A stretch of 64,000 nt of DNA from positions 707,501 to 771,500 of the forward strand of contig NZ_CP053557.1 in NCBI RefSeq assembly GCF_014524545.1. Reading direction: 5' to 3'. Origin of the DNA: Exiguobacterium sp. Helios. GTDB lineage: Bacteria; Bacillota; Bacilli; Exiguobacteriales; Exiguobacteriaceae. Under the pieces are notes generated by a model. That model had not been told where the DNA came from. It did not search any database and saw nothing but the letters and a program-made list of their open reading frames with translations. A program made the translations under genes and the position numbers. This document shows, one piece after another, positions 1 through 13,960 of the stretch (the stretch's first letter is position 1; every line of letters begins with the position of its first letter).

Positions 1-326
1 CCGGTTTATTCTTCGGACTTGCATTGTTCTTCTCGCCACTCCTCGCAGTTATCACAGCACCGGTGACAGCACCGGCATTAATCATCGTTGGTGTATTGAT
101 GGCTTCATCTCTTCTCCAGATTGACTGGAAGAAGTTCGAGTACGCGGTTCCGGCCTTCTTGACGGTCATCATGATGCCGCTTACGTATTCCATTGCAACC
201 GGAATCGCTTTCGGATTCTTGTTCTATCCGATTACGATGATTGCAAAAGGTCGCGCGAAGGAAGTCCATCCGATCATGTACGCGATGTCACTCGGATTCC
301 TTGCTTACTTCATCTGGTTACACTGA
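1..326 (+). CDS. pbuG: NCS2-family purine (guanine/hypoxanthine) permease, C-terminal part
   Basis: This is the 3' end of a gene that begins before the window; the open frame runs in frame 3 from base 3 to the TGA at 324-326. About 107 residues are visible and contain three hydrophobic segments. The stretch FFSPLLAVITAPVTAPALIIVG followed by PAFLTVIMMPLTYSIATGIAFGF is typical of the AzgA/PbuG branch of NCS2 nucleobase:cation symporters, which import guanine and hypoxanthine across the cell membrane. In B. subtilis pbuG lies just upstream of yebG and the pur operon, and the same neighbours appear here after an inserted rRNA operon. The exact substrate cannot be decided from the fragment. A strong terminator follows at 343-380. 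Confidence 0.85.
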   Translation, partial: GLFFGLALFFSPLLAVITAPVTAPALIIVGVLMASSLLQIDWKKFEYAVPAFLTVIMMPLTYSIATGIAFGFLFYPITMIAKGRAKEVHPIMYAMSLGFLAYFIWLH

Positions 327-342
327 GTTTCCTTTTATAGTT

Positions 343-380
343 AACGCCTTTCTTCTATATAGAAGAAAGGCGTTTTTTTT
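343..380 (+). terminator. Rho-independent terminator of the permease gene
   Basis: A perfect 14-bp inverted repeat (343-356 with 361-374, loop ATAT) is followed by an uninterrupted T run at 375-380. It ends only 37 bases before the ATG of the next gene. Confidence 0.9.
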
Positions 381-417
381 ATGCAGGAGGGAAAGGGAAA
401 TAAGAGGAGGTGTTTCC

Positions 418-1329
418 ATGATTGAAAAAATTACAGGTCCTGTCTTTGAATACTTGGCGGAGCATAAAGGGTTGATTGAAACGGCGCGGAAGGTGGGGCT
501 GCCGTTAGGGGGAACATTTTTTGTCGGTGGACAACGGACGGAAGAAACCATCGAGACGGTTCGAACCTTAAATCAGGACGGACGAGCAGTCACAGTGGAC
601 TGTCTCGGTGAATTCATCGAAACGGAACAAGATGCAATCGGGATTGCTGATGAATGCATCAAAGTCATTCATCGGATTTCGGAAGAAAAGTTGAATGCGC
701 AAGTCTCATTGAAACTGACTTCAGTCGGATTAAGGTTAAATCCGAAAATTGCAGTTGCGCAGATGACACGGATTTTGGAAACAGCAGAAACGTTTGATTT
801 GCGTGTCACGATTAATATGGAAGAAGAAGCCGTATGTGAAAGCATCATTCAAGTTTTTGAACAATTGCATCGTCGTTTTTCAAATGTCGGAATCGCTTTG
901 CAAGCCAATCTATACCGAACGCGTTTTGATCTTGAACGATTGCATTCGACGGTTCGTGTCGTCAAGGGTGCCTATACGGGTCCGGAAGACATTTATATCG
1001 AGCGGAAAGAAACGGTGGATGCGACGTATTTACAACTCGTGAAACAAAATCTTTTGCAAGGCTGTTATACGCAAGTCGCGACACATGACGAAGATATGAT
1101 TCAAGAAGTCATTCGATTCGTCCACCGACAGGGAATTGGATTCGATCAATTTGAATTCCAGATGCTGCAAGGGATGCGGCCGAAGCGGCAACAGGAATTA
1201 GCAGCTGAAGGATATCGTGTCGTCATTTATGTCCCTCATGGTGTCGACTGGTATACGTATCTGATGAAACGTTTGGCGGAACGACCGGCCAACATCGGCT
1301 TCACGGCAATGAGCATGTTAAGACTCTAA
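418..1329 (+). CDS. Proline dehydrogenase (monofunctional)
   Basis: A 303-residue FAD-dependent proline dehydrogenase, which oxidises L-proline to pyrroline-5-carboxylate and passes electrons to the membrane quinone pool. The ATG at 418 is preceded by a good ribosome site, AAGAGGAGG at 402-410. Family motifs are visible: QANLYRT, RVVKGAY, and near the C-terminus YVPHGVDWYTYLMKRLAERPAN, which matches the substrate- and flavin-binding PRODH consensus. The length fits the roughly 300-residue Gram-positive enzymes (B. subtilis PutB/FadM type) rather than bifunctional PutA. No P5C dehydrogenase gene is next to it, unlike a classic put operon. The upstream terminator leaves almost no room for a separate promoter. 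A terminator follows at 1333-1371. Confidence 0.92.
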   Translation: MIEKITGPVFEYLAEHKGLIETARKVGLPLGGTFFVGGQRTEETIETVRTLNQDGRAVTVDCLGEFIETEQDAIGIADECIKVIHRISEEKLNAQVSLKLTSVGLRLNPKIAVAQMTRILETAETFDLRVTINMEEEAVCESIIQVFEQLHRRFSNVGIALQANLYRTRFDLERLHSTVRVVKGAYTGPEDIYIERKETVDATYLQLVKQNLLQGCYTQVATHDEDMIQEVIRFVHRQGIGFDQFEFQMLQGMRPKRQQELAAEGYRVVIYVPHGVDWYTYLMKRLAERPANIGFTAMSMLRL

Positions 1330-1332
1330 AGG

Positions 1333-1371
1333 CTTTACAAAGGGTTTTTAAATCCTTTGTAAAGTTTTTTT
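1333..1371 (+). terminator. Terminator after proline dehydrogenase
   Basis: An 11-bp inverted repeat, CTTTACAAAGG at 1333-1343 and CCTTTGTAAAG at 1354-1364, is followed by seven T residues. It separates the proline dehydrogenase gene from the rRNA promoter region. Confidence 0.9.
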
Positions 1372-1381
1372 GAAATAATGC

Positions 1382-1410
1382 TTGTGTTTGTCGAATTTTG
1401 TTGGTATATT
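1382..1410 (+). promoter_or_regulatory. Candidate rRNA promoter P1
   Basis: A -35-like TTGTGT (1382-1387) and -10-like TATATT (1405-1410) are 17 bp apart, upstream of the rRNA leader. Tandem promoters are usual for Bacillota rrn operons. No start-site data are available. Confidence 0.5.
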
Positions 1411-1480
1411 AATAAATGTTCCAGCGAGACGCCTTTTATAAACGGTTTGTTGGGGCTGAAAAATCTTTTCTAAAACGTGG

Positions 1481-1509
1481 TTGACATAATCGAAAGAACC
1501 TGTTAATCT
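1481..1509 (+). promoter_or_regulatory. Candidate rRNA promoter P2
   Basis: A consensus -35 TTGACA (1481-1486) stands 17 bp before TAATCT (1504-1509), a weaker -10 match. It lies about 150 bp upstream of mature 16S, where the proximal rrn promoter is expected. Confidence 0.6.
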
Positions 1510-1551
1510 ATTGAAGTCGCTAACACGACGCGGAAGAAATGACGAACTTTG

Positions 1552-1655
1552 AAAACTGAACGATGAGGCAAAAAACGTATCTTCGGATACAAACAATGAA
1601 TGAAGCGCAAGCTTCGTCAACGTGACTTCGGTCACAACAACGAGCAAGTCAAACA
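1552..1655 (+). other. rRNA leader: 5' arm of the 16S processing stem and three mini-hairpins
   Basis: Bases 1552-1565 (AAAACTGAACGATG) are perfectly complementary to 3249-3262 just after 16S, so they can form the RNase III processing stalk. Downstream are three 5-bp hairpins capped by very stable tetraloops: 1577-1590 (loop TTCG), 1602-1615 (loop GCAA) and 1622-1635 (loop TTCG). The stretch from 1372 to 1655 holds no protein gene, only promoters and this leader. Confidence 0.75.
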
Positions 1656-6295
<4,640 letters not shown>

Positions 6296-6307
6296 CTAGC
6301 AGATGAT

Positions 6308-6328
6308 CTTGTTGATGACTTCAGTTTT
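6308..6328 (+). other. 3' arm of the 23S processing stem
   Basis: The 21 bases are complementary to 3305-3325 with one mismatch, so they bring both ends of pre-23S together for RNase III-type cleavage. A short GGGC-GCGA-GCCC hairpin follows at 6331-6342 before 5S. Confidence 0.8.
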
Positions 6329-6345
6329 GAGGGCGCGAGCCCGTC

Positions 6346-6462
<117 letters not shown>

Positions 6463-6466
6463 AAAC

Positions 6467-6506
6467 GGTGGTTCTGGAGCATACGCTCAAGGGCCGCCGC
6501 TTTTTT
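6467..6506 (+). terminator. Terminator of the rRNA operon
   Basis: An imperfect 14-bp stem, 6467-6480 with 6485-6498 (G-U pairs included, loop ATAC), is followed by GC and six T residues directly after 5S. Confidence 0.85.
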
Positions 6507-6559
6507 ATGGACTTTTTTTGGTTTTTTCACACATATAATAAGGAAGGAATGTGATACTC

Positions 6560-6766
6560 ATGGCAAAAAAACAAAAAATGCGCGTTGCCGTAGAAGAAAA
6601 TGAAACGATCAGTGATTGTCTGGATCGGATCGATGCCATGGGTTATCGTCCGACCGTCCGACGGGAAGAACCGATTTTTGGACTGGATGCGAATGATGAA
6701 CCGTATCCCATCCGTCAGCAAATCATTTTTGACTGCAAACCGAAGCTCGAAGCTGAGAATGTCTGA
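6560..6766 (+). CDS. yebG: NETI motif-containing small protein (YebG family)
   Basis: A 68-residue protein starting at the ATG at 6560 behind the strong ribosome site AAGGAAGG (6540-6547). It carries the family-defining stretch VEENETISDCLDRI, then MGYRPTVRREEPIF, as in B. subtilis YebG. The biochemical function of this family is unknown to me. Its place directly before the purE leader is the same in B. subtilis, which suggests a conserved neighbourhood rather than a purine role. A TATAAT at 6534-6539 lies too close to the start codon to be a convincing promoter. A terminator follows immediately. Confidence 0.88.
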   Translation: MAKKQKMRVAVEENETISDCLDRIDAMGYRPTVRREEPIFGLDANDEPYPIRQQIIFDCKPKLEAENV

Positions 6767-6788
6767 ATCGAGGTCTCTTCTCAAACAC

Positions 6789-6824
6789 ACGACTCTTTCG
6801 TAAAAGAAAGGGTCGTATTTTTTT
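6789..6824 (+). terminator. Terminator after yebG
   Basis: The arms ACGACTCTTTC (6789-6799) and GAAAGGGTCGT (6806-6816) pair with one G-U, and a T run follows. It isolates yebG from the purE promoter. Confidence 0.9.
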
Positions 6825-6902
6825 GTGGTTTTCTTGTCGTCCGTGTTGAATACTTTTCAAATTTCCGAATGCTGAACGAAATGAATTCAACAATTTATCC
6901 AT

Positions 6903-6946
6903 AAAACCGAACGATGAATTTTCAGATAATTAAATTGTTCGCCTTT
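6903..6946 (+). promoter_or_regulatory. Pair of inverted PurR boxes
   Basis: The Bacillus PurBox consensus is AWWWCCGAACWWT. Bases 6903-6915 (AAAACCGAACGAT) match it with one mismatch. Bases 6934-6946 (ATTGTTCGCCTTT) match the inverted form with two mismatches, 18 bases away. This pair of oppositely oriented boxes is the known PurR operator layout, so PRPP-sensitive repression by PurR is inferred. Confidence 0.8.
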
Positions 6947-6948
6947 GG

Positions 6949-6978
6949 TTGACGAACGGACCGAAGTCTTGTTAAGAT
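6949..6978 (+). promoter_or_regulatory. purE operon promoter
   Basis: TTGACG (6949-6954) and TAAGAT (6973-6978) are separated by 18 bp. The -35 begins directly after the second PurR box and the transcript would start about 20 bases before the riboswitch aptamer. Confidence 0.7.
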
Positions 6979-7005
6979 GAAGGCGTGATAGGAAGATTGA
7001 ATATA

Positions 7006-7159
7006 ACACCTCGTATAATAGCAGGGATATGGCTTGCAAGTTTCTACCCGACGACCCTAAATCGTTGGACTATGGGGTATATGGATGTTCGTCGATAATT
7101 CTTTGGCGTACCTTTTTATACCCTAAGCCACCCTTTTAGACGTGGTTTGGGCTTTTTTT
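7006..7159 (+). promoter_or_regulatory. Guanine (purine) riboswitch with terminator switch
   Basis: The aptamer (about 7006-7080) has the family core: GTATAATAGC, GATATGGC, AGTTTCTACC, CCCTAAAT and GGACTATGGGG. The ligand-reading base in GACTATG is C, the guanine/hypoxanthine type rather than adenine. P1 pairs 7008-7012 with 7074-7078. The terminator is 7121-7131 with 7142-7151 followed by seven T. Bases 7075-7081 (GGGTATA) are complementary to 7117-7123 (TATACCC), so the 3' strand of P1 can instead disrupt the terminator stem. Guanine binding should favour P1 and termination before purE. Confidence 0.96.
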
Positions 7160-7183
7160 ATGCAAAAAGAGGAGGAGACGCAG

Positions 7184-7675
7184 ATGAGTAAGGTAGAAAT
7201 CGGAGTCATCATGGGCAGCCAATCGGATTGGGTGACCATGCAGAAAACGTGTGATGTACTGGATCAATTGGACATTGGTTATGAAAAGAAAGTTGTATCG
7301 GCACACCGGACACCTGACTTAATGTTTCGATATGCCGAGTCAGCCCGGGAACGAGGGCTCAAGGTCATCATTGCCGGGGCAGGCGGAGCCGCTCATCTTC
7401 CGGGAATGGTTGCTGCGAAGACGACATTACCGGTAATCGGTGTCCCAATTCAAAGCAAAGCACTTCAAGGCATCGATTCCTTACTCTCCATTGTCCAAAT
7501 GCCCGGTGGTGTTCCAGTCGCGACAGTTGCAATCGGTGACGCCGGAGCCAAAAATGCGGGTTTACTTGCTGCTCAGATTCTTGGAACGGTTGACGAACGG
7601 ATTGCCCGAGCTCTTGATCATATGCGTGTCGAACTGGAAGGAGACGTCATCGCTTCCGAGGTGCATCTGACATGA
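7184..7675 (+). CDS. purE: N5-carboxyaminoimidazole ribonucleotide mutase
   Basis: A 163-residue class I PurE that converts N5-CAIR to CAIR in de novo purine synthesis in the cytoplasm. Motifs: [10 protein letters not shown] near the N-terminus, the active-site SAHRTPD, and [11 protein letters not shown]. The ATG at 7184 follows AGGAGGAG, and upstream in-frame codons belong to the leader terminator. It is the first gene of the pur operon and overlaps purK by four bases (ATGA), so the two halves of the carboxylation step are translationally coupled. Confidence 0.98.
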   Translation: MSKVEIGVIMGSQSDWVTMQKTCDVLDQLDIGYEKKVVSAHRTPDLMFRYAESARERGLKVIIAGAGGAAHLPGMVAAKTTLPVIGVPIQSKALQGIDSLLSIVQMPGGVPVATVAIGDAGAKNAGLLAAQILGTVDERIARALDHMRVELEGDVIASEVHLT

Positions 7676-8775
7676 AACGGGTTGGTATCTTAGGTGGAGG
7701 TCAATTAGGTCGGATGATGGCTTTATCTGCACGCCAAATGGGCTATTCGCTCATCACACTTGATCCAACTGAAAACGCACCGTGTGCGCAAGTAGTGGAT
7801 CAACAGATTCAAGCACCGTTCACGGATGTCGAGGCCGCAAAGCGACTTGCTGCTGAATCAGACGTCGTGACCTATGAGTTTGAGAATATCTCACACGAAG
7901 TAGCGGAAGCAATCGGTTATAAACTGATTCACGGGACAGAGCTTTTGTTTCGGACCCAACACCGGATTCGGGAGAAAGAACTGATTGAACAGCTTGGTTA
8001 CAAGGTGGCACCGTATCAGGGAGTTCAGACAAGTGAAGATCTCCTTGGAGCCAAACGGCAGTTAGGTCTCCCATTCGTCTTGAAAACAGCCCGCTTTGGT
8101 TACGACGGGAAAGGCCAGACGGTCATTCGGACAGAGCTGGATTTACAAACAGCGATGAAGACCTTTGAAGCAACCGAATATGTTGCTGAAAAATGGTTAC
8201 CGTTTGATCAGGAGATTTCCGTCATCGTCACGCGAAGCGAGCGGGAAACGAAGGTCTTCCCGGTCAGTGAAAATATCCATCAAGACAACATTCTGCATCT
8301 GTCAATCGTTCCCGCCCGCATCCCAATCGACTTGGAACAAAAAGCGATTGAACTGGCGACACGTCTCGCAAACGATGTCGATTTGATTGGCACACTGGCA
8401 ATCGAACTGTTCGTCGTCGGCTCCGAACTGATCGTCAACGAACTGGCGCCGCGCCCGCACAACTCGGGTCATTATTCGATTGATGCGTGCGAGACGTCAC
8501 AGTTCGAGCAGCACATCCGCGCTATCTGCGGACTGCCGCTTGGCGACACCCGCTTGACGACACCGGTCGTCATGGCGAACATCCTAGGTCAGCATATCAC
8601 GGCATTAGACGAGGCATTACCGATGTTATCCTCGCGGACGAAAGTCCATTTATACGGAAAACAGGACGCAAAACAGGGGCGGAAGATGGGGCATCTGAAC
8701 ATCTTGGCTGATTCGGTCGAAGAAGCGTTAGCCGAAGTTGAGCGCCTGCAGATATGGAAGGAGACGGTTAGATGA
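7672..8775 (+). CDS. purK: N5-carboxyaminoimidazole ribonucleotide synthase
   Basis: A 367-residue ATP-grasp enzyme that makes N5-CAIR from AIR, bicarbonate and ATP, the substrate for PurE. The N-terminal [12 protein letters not shown], the central ATP-grasp region [12 protein letters not shown] and the late [17 protein letters not shown] are diagnostic. It overlaps purE at its start and purB at its end by four bases each. Length is normal for the family. Confidence 0.98.
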   Translation: MKRVGILGGGQLGRMMALSARQMGYSLITLDPTENAPCAQVVDQQIQAPFTDVEAAKRLAAESDVVTYEFENISHEVAEAIGYKLIHGTELLFRTQHRIREKELIEQLGYKVAPYQGVQTSEDLLGAKRQLGLPFVLKTARFGYDGKGQTVIRTELDLQTAMKTFEATEYVAEKWLPFDQEISVIVTRSERETKVFPVSENIHQDNILHLSIVPARIPIDLEQKAIELATRLANDVDLIGTLAIELFVVGSELIVNELAPRPHNSGHYSIDACETSQFEQHIRAICGLPLGDTRLTTPVVMANILGQHITALDEALPMLSSRTKVHLYGKQDAKQGRKMGHLNILADSVEEALAEVERLQIWKETVR

Positions 8776-10067
8776 TCGAACGCTATACACGTCCTGAAAT
8801 GAAAGCGATCTGGACAGAACAGAACAAATTCGAAGCCTGGTTGAAAGTTGAGATTTTAGCATGTGAAGCCTGGAGTGAGCTTGGCGTGATTCCAAAAGAA
8901 GATGTCCAGTTGCTCTGGAAAAAAGCTTCCTTTGATGTCAACCGCATCAATGAGATTGAACAGGAGACACGACACGACGTCATCGCCTTCACACGTGCCG
9001 TATCGGAGACACTTGGCGAAGAACGCAAATGGGTTCATTACGGACTGACGTCAACGGACGTCGTTGATACGGCGTTATCGTATCTGTTGAAACAAGCCAA
9101 TGATATCTTGGCGGCCGATCTCGATCGTTTCATCGAGATTTTAAAAGTCAAAGCCAACGAACATAAATATACGGTCATGATGGGACGTACACACGGCGTA
9201 CACGCCGAGCCGACGACGTTTGGTCTGAAGCTGGCCCTTTGGTACGAAGAAATGAAACGCAATAAAGTCCGGTTCGAGGCAGCACGGGAAACAGTCGAAT
9301 ACGGCAAGATGTCGGGAGCGGTCGGAACGTTTGCCAACATCGACCCGTTCATCGAAAAATATGTCTGTGAGAAGCTTGGTACGAAACCGGCACCGGTCTC
9401 GACGCAAACCCTGCAACGTGATCGTCATGCCCATTACATGTCGACGATTGCCTTAATCGCGACATCGATTGAAAAGATGGCGACGGAAATTCGTGGTCTG
9501 CAAAAAACGGAGACCCGTGAAGTCGAAGAATTCTTCGCTAAAGGTCAAAAAGGATCATCGGCGATGCCGCATAAACGGAATCCGATCGGTTCGGAGAACA
9601 TGACCGGTCTTGCCCGGGTCATCCGCGGGCATATGGTGACAGCGTACGAAAACGTATCGCTGTGGCATGAACGCGATATCTCCCACTCGTCTGCGGAACG
9701 GATCATTTTGCCGGATGCGACGGGATTACTCAACTACATGCTGAACCGGTTCGGTAACATCATTAAAAATCTGACGGTCTTCCCGGAAAATATGAAACGC
9801 AACATGGACCGGACGTTTGGTGTCATCTTCTCCGGTCACGTCTTACTCGCCTTGATTGAAAAAGGTTGGTCACGTGAAGCGGCGTACGACTTCGTCCAAC
9901 CGCGGGCGATGCAAGCATGGGAAGAACAAATCATGTTCCGCGATGTCTTATGGCAGGAAGCGGATATTCAAGAACTCTTTACAGAAGAAGAACTCGATGC
10001 TTGTTTTGATCCGACGTATCATACGAGCCGGGTCGATGAAATCTTTGGACGGTGTGGCTTGAACTAA
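8772..10067 (+). CDS. purB: Adenylosuccinate lyase
   Basis: A 431-residue member of the fumarase/aspartase superfamily. It cleaves SAICAR to AICAR and adenylosuccinate to AMP, releasing fumarate. The signature loop [11 protein letters not shown] near residue 262 holds the catalytic serine, and [12 protein letters not shown]-type and [10 protein letters not shown] stretches form the rest of the active site. The start overlaps the end of purK. A hairpin without a T run lies between purB and purC. Confidence 0.98.
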   Translation: MIERYTRPEMKAIWTEQNKFEAWLKVEILACEAWSELGVIPKEDVQLLWKKASFDVNRINEIEQETRHDVIAFTRAVSETLGEERKWVHYGLTSTDVVDTALSYLLKQANDILAADLDRFIEILKVKANEHKYTVMMGRTHGVHAEPTTFGLKLALWYEEMKRNKVRFEAARETVEYGKMSGAVGTFANIDPFIEKYVCEKLGTKPAPVSTQTLQRDRHAHYMSTIALIATSIEKMATEIRGLQKTETREVEEFFAKGQKGSSAMPHKRNPIGSENMTGLARVIRGHMVTAYENVSLWHERDISHSSAERIILPDATGLLNYMLNRFGNIIKNLTVFPENMKRNMDRTFGVIFSGHVLLALIEKGWSREAAYDFVQPRAMQAWEEQIMFRDVLWQEADIQELFTEEELDACFDPTYHTSRVDEIFGRCGLN

Positions 10068-10076
10068 TCAACCTGA

Positions 10077-10097
10077 GACGGGAGTCTGACTCCCGTC
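10077..10097 (+). other. Intercistronic hairpin between purB and purC
   Basis: A perfect 8-bp inverted repeat GACGGGAG/CTCCCGTC (10077-10084, 10090-10097) sits in the only sizeable gap (60 bp) of the operon. There is no T run, so it is more likely an mRNA stability or processing element than a terminator. Confidence 0.6.
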
Positions 10098-10127
10098 TAC
10101 ATCTTAGGATCATGGGGGACGAAATCG

Positions 10128-10835
10128 ATGCAACCACTTTATGAAGGAAAAGCAAAACGATTATACACGACGCAGGATCAGGATGTGCTCCGCATCGTCT
10201 ACAAAGACGAAGCTACGGCATTTAATGGAGAGAAGAAGGCAGAGTTTGCCGGTAAGGGAGAACTGAACAACCGCTTAACGAGCCACTTTTTTGAGGTCCT
10301 CGCAGCGGCAGGAATTCCGACACACTTCATTGAACGGACATCGGAGCGCGAACAGCTCGTACGTCGTGTCACGATCATTCCACTGGAAGTCGTCGTTCGA
10401 AACGTCGTCGCCGGCAGCCTGAGTAAACGGCTGGGCATCGAAGAAGGAACGGTTCTCGAAACACCGATCGTCGAGTTTTATTATAAAGATGACAGCTTAG
10501 GCGATCCGCTTGTCACACCGGCACACATCAATTTACTGAAGATTGCGACTACGGAGGAGCTTTCCTTGCTTGAACAGGAAGCCAACCGTGTCAACGATGT
10601 CTTACGTCCTTACTTTGATGAAAAAGGAATCACATTGATTGATTTTAAACTCGAATACGGTAAAACACCGGCTGGCAAGATTTTACTCGCAGACGAGATC
10701 TCACCGGATACATGCCGGTTATGGGATAAGGAAACAGGCGAACATCTCGATAAAGATGTCTTTCGCCGTAATATCGGATCACTCATCGACACGTACCAAA
10801 CACTATTCAATCGCCTAGGGGGAAACGGACAATGA
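10128..10835 (+). CDS. purC: SAICAR synthase
   Basis: A 235-residue phosphoribosylaminoimidazole-succinocarboxamide synthase, joining CAIR and aspartate with ATP. It starts LYEGKAKRLYTT, a typical PurC opening, and contains IPLEVVVRNVVAGS and LIDFKLEYGK plus LADEISPDTCRLWD, the ATP and substrate-binding segments. The ribosome site GGGGGACG precedes the ATG. It overlaps purS by four bases. Confidence 0.98.
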   Translation: MQPLYEGKAKRLYTTQDQDVLRIVYKDEATAFNGEKKAEFAGKGELNNRLTSHFFEVLAAAGIPTHFIERTSEREQLVRRVTIIPLEVVVRNVVAGSLSKRLGIEEGTVLETPIVEFYYKDDSLGDPLVTPAHINLLKIATTEELSLLEQEANRVNDVLRPYFDEKGITLIDFKLEYGKTPAGKILLADEISPDTCRLWDKETGEHLDKDVFRRNIGSLIDTYQTLFNRLGGNGQ

Positions 10836-11080
10836 AAAAGGTTACAGTAGCGGTCGCATTACGGGAAAGTATTTTAGATCCACAAGGTGTTGCGGTTAAA
10901 GGCGGTCTTGTTCAGCTTGGTTTTGGGGGTGTCGAAGAAGTGCGGATCGGTAAACGGATCGAGTTGCTCGTTGCGGATGAAACGACAGACGCGATGATTC
11001 ATGAGATGTGTCAGAAGCTGCTCGTTAATACTGTGATGGAGGATTATCGTTTTGATGTAGAAGAGGTGACGACCGCATGA
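10832..11080 (+). CDS. purS: FGAM synthase small subunit PurS
   Basis: An 82-residue subunit of the three-part formylglycinamidine ribonucleotide synthase. It bridges PurL and PurQ and helps channel ammonia. The sequence [22 protein letters not shown]-like start and VRIGKRIEL are typical. It overlaps both neighbours (purC and purQ) by four bases, matching the need for equal amounts of the three subunits. Confidence 0.97.
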   Translation: MKKVTVAVALRESILDPQGVAVKGGLVQLGFGGVEEVRIGKRIELLVADETTDAMIHEMCQKLLVNTVMEDYRFDVEEVTTA

Positions 11081-11760
11081 AGTTTGCCGTTATCGTTTTT
11101 CCCGGATCTAACTGTGATCTAGATATGTATCATGCTGTGAAAGATGCGCTTGGTGAAGAAGCGGAATACGTCTTCCATACGGAAACGTCTCTCGAAGGAT
11201 ATGACGGCGTCTTGTTGCCGGGCGGCTTTTCTTACGGGGACTATCTCCGGTGTGGAGCGATTGCTCAATTCTCACCGATCATGGAAGAGGTAAAACGCTT
11301 TTCGGCAGAAGGCAAAACGGTTCTCGGCGTCTGCAACGGGTTCCAGATTCTTGTTGAAGCCGGACTTCTCCCGGGTGTCTTACACCGCAACACGGGACTG
11401 AAGTTCATGTGCCGCACGGTTGAACTGAAAGTCGAAAACAACGAGACACGCTTTACATCAGACTATGCTGCGCAGGAAACGATAACGATTCCCATCGCAC
11501 ACGGAGAAGGCAACTACTACTGTGATGACGCCACATACGCGATGCTACAGACGAACCGTCAAATTGCCTTTACGTATACGAATAACCCGAACGGATCACG
11601 CGGCGACATCGCCGGCATCACGAACAAAGCCGGGAACGTCCTCGGCATGATGCCGCACCCAGAACGGGCAGTCGAGCTGCTGACCGGCGGAACGGATGGA
11701 CTTAAGTTATTCACTTCACTCGTCAAACAGGGGGCACACCATGTTAAAACAACAGTCTGA
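11077..11760 (+). CDS. purQ: FGAM synthase glutaminase subunit PurQ
   Basis: A 227-residue class I glutamine amidotransferase that releases ammonia from glutamine for Pur[14 protein letters not shown] and the nucleophile elbow GVCNGFQIL (Cys near residue 86) are present, and MMPHPERA supplies the catalytic His and Glu. It overlaps purS by four bases, and the purL start lies 20 bases inside its 3' end. Confidence 0.98.
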   Translation: MKFAVIVFPGSNCDLDMYHAVKDALGEEAEYVFHTETSLEGYDGVLLPGGFSYGDYLRCGAIAQFSPIMEEVKRFSAEGKTVLGVCNGFQILVEAGLLPGVLHRNTGLKFMCRTVELKVENNETRFTSDYAAQETITIPIAHGEGNYYCDDATYAMLQTNRQIAFTYTNNPNGSRGDIAGITNKAGNVLGMMPHPERAVELLTGGTDGLKLFTSLVKQGAHHVKTTV

Positions 11761-13960
11761 ACCAACGATGGAGCAAATTCAGGAACAACGGATCTACGCA
11801 ACAATGGGACTTAGTGACGCAGAATACGAGATGGTCGTCAACTTACTCGGACGCCAACCGAACTATACGGAAATCGGCTTGTTTTCCGTCATGTGGTCGG
11901 AACACTGTTCATATAAAACGTCGAAGCCAGTCTTACGCCAGTTTCCGACGACAGGTCCACGCGTCCTGCAAGGTCCCGGTGAAGGAGCAGGTGTCGTCGA
12001 CATTGGTGACAATCAAGCCGTTGTCTTTAAAATCGAGAGCCACAATCATCCGTCAGCCGTTGAACCGTATCAAGGTGCAGCAACCGGTGTCGGTGGCATC
12101 ATTCGTGATATCTTCTCGATGGGAGCCCGTCCAGTCGCGTTGATGAATTCACTTCGGTTCGGTCATCTCGGGACGCCGCGTGTCAATCAACTGTTTGAAC
12201 AGGTGGTCGCTGGAATCGCCGGGTACGGGAACTGTGTCGGGATTCCGACCATCGGAGGAGAAGTCGGATTTGATCATTCGTATGAAGGCAACCCGCTCGT
12301 TAATGCGATGTGTATCGGCTTGATCAACCACGAAGACATTCAAAAGGGTCTCGCAAAAGGCGCCGGTAACTCGGTCATGTACGTCGGTGCAGCAACCGGT
12401 CGTGACGGCATTCACGGAGCGACTTTTGCTTCAGAAGATCTTGGGGAAGATACCGAAGCGAAACGTCCGGCCGTTCAGGTAGGAGATCCGTTCATGGAGA
12501 AGTTGTTGATTGAAGCCTGTCTTGAAATCGTCGGTCATCCGGCACTTGTCGGGATGCAGGATATGGGCGCCGCCGGACTGACGTCCTCGTCAGCCGAGAT
12601 GGCTTCGAAAGCCGGTATGGGCATCGAGATGCATCTTGATGACGTTCCTCAGCGCGAAACCGGGATGACAGCTTATGAAATGATGTTATCGGAATCACAG
12701 GAACGGATGTTGCTCGTCGTCGAACGCGGACGCGAAGCAGAGATCGAAGCCATCGTCAGCAAATGGGGACTCCATGCGGTGCATGTCGGAGAAGTTATCG
12801 ACGAGAAAGTGCTTCGTCTCGTTCACCACGGTAAGATTGTCGCTGAAGTACCGGTCGATGCACTCGCGGAAGAAGCACCGGTTTATAACAAACCATCCCG
12901 TGTCCCGGCTTATTATGAAGAGTTCCAAGCAATGGATGAAACGTTACCGGTCGTCGAAGATGCTGTTGAAACATGGCGGGCCTTGCTCAAACAGCCGACG
13001 ATTGCTTCAAAACGTTGGGTCTACGATCAATACGATCATATGGTTCAGACGTCAACGGTCGTCGCACCGGGGTCTGATGCAGCCGTCATCCGGGTTCGCG
13101 GAACGAACAAAGCACTCGCGATGACAACCGACTGCAACAGCCGGTTCGTTTACCTCGATCCGTTTGTCGGCGGACAGATTGCCGTCGCCGAAGCAGCCCG
13201 CAACATCGTTGCGAGTGGTGCGACACCACTGGCGATTACCGACTGCCTGAACTTCGGGAATCCGGATAAACCGGAAGGCTTCTGGCAACTACAGCAAGCG
13301 ACGGCCGGAATGGCCGAAGCGTGTCGTGTGCTCGAGACGCCGGTCATCGGCGGGAATGTTTCCTTATACAACGAATCTGCCGGAAAAGCAGTTCATCCGA
13401 CGCCGGTCGTCGGGATGGTCGGTCTCCACGAACAAACGGAGTGGATTACGACACAACACGTCAAGCAAGCAGGCGACGCTGTCTACCTACTCGGAGAGAC
13501 GACAGCGGAATTCGGCGGCAGTGAACTGCAATACCTGCAATTCGAAAAATCATTCGGCAAAGCACCGCACATTGACTTAGCCGTCGAACAAGAACGGTTA
13601 CTCGCCTTGCAAGCGGCGGTTCAAGCGGGACTTGTCACGGCGATCCATGACGTGGCAGAAGGTGGTCTCGCCGTTGCCTTAGCCGAGATGACATTCGGGA
13701 CGACGCTTGGTCTTGACGTGATATTTGACGGACCAGCCCTGCACCTGTTCAGTGAATCGCAATCACGTTTCGTCGTGACGGTGAAGTCGGAACAGGAAGC
13801 AGCCTTCGTCAAGCAGACAGGAGCGTATAAATTAGGATACGTTACCGATCAAGATGCTTTGCAAATTAAGACTAACGATACACTCATCGAAGCAACACGT
13901 TCAACACTGCAAGCCGACTGGGAAGGGGCGATCGCGTGTTATATGACATCAAAGGATTAA
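11741..13960 (+). CDS. purL: FGAM synthase large subunit PurL
   Basis: A 739-residue small-type PurL that amidates FGAR with ATP and ammonia from PurQ. It lacks the built-in glutaminase of the large enterobacterial enzyme, so PurS and PurQ are needed. Motifs: MWSEHCSYK near residue 50, [20 protein letters not shown] for ATP binding, and GGNVSLYN in the second half. I chose the ATG at 11741 because AGGGGG stands six bases upstream; an ATG at 11768 is a less likely alternative. The 3' end overlaps purF by 25 bases. Confidence 0.97.
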   Translation: MLKQQSEPTMEQIQEQRIYATMGLSDAEYEMVVNLLGRQPNYTEIGLFSVMWSEHCSYKTSKPVLRQFPTTGPRVLQGPGEGAGVVDIGDNQAVVFKIESHNHPSAVEPYQGAATGVGGIIRDIFSMGARPVALMNSLRFGHLGTPRVNQLFEQVVAGIAGYGNCVGIPTIGGEVGFDHSYEGNPLVNAMCIGLINHEDIQKGLAKGAGNSVMYVGAATGRDGIHGATFASEDLGEDTEAKRPAVQVGDPFMEKLLIEACLEIVGHPALVGMQDMGAAGLTSSSAEMASKAGMGIEMHLDDVPQRETGMTAYEMMLSESQERMLLVVERGREAEIEAIVSKWGLHAVHVGEVIDEKVLRLVHHGKIVAEVPVDALAEEAPVYNKPSRVPAYYEEFQAMDETLPVVEDAVETWRALLKQPTIASKRWVYDQYDHMVQTSTVVAPGSDAAVIRVRGTNKALAMTTDCNSRFVYLDPFVGGQIAVAEAARNIVASGATPLAITDCLNFGNPDKPEGFWQLQQATAGMAEACRVLETPVIGGNVSLYNESAGKAVHPTPVVGMVGLHEQTEWITTQHVKQAGDAVYLLGETTAEFGGSELQYLQFEKSFGKAPHIDLAVEQERLLALQAAVQAGLVTAIHDVAEGGLAVALAEMTFGTTLGLDVIFDGPALHLFSESQSRFVVTVKSEQEAAFVKQTGAYKLGYVTDQDALQIKTNDTLIEATRSTLQADWEGAIACYMTSKD

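Noticed and set aside
6534-6539. TATAAT as the promoter of yebG
   Set aside because: Its start point would fall on the ribosome site and there is no -35 at the right distance, only T-rich sequence.
10077-10097. Terminator between purB and purC
   Set aside because: The stem is good but there is no T run, and the operon clearly continues.
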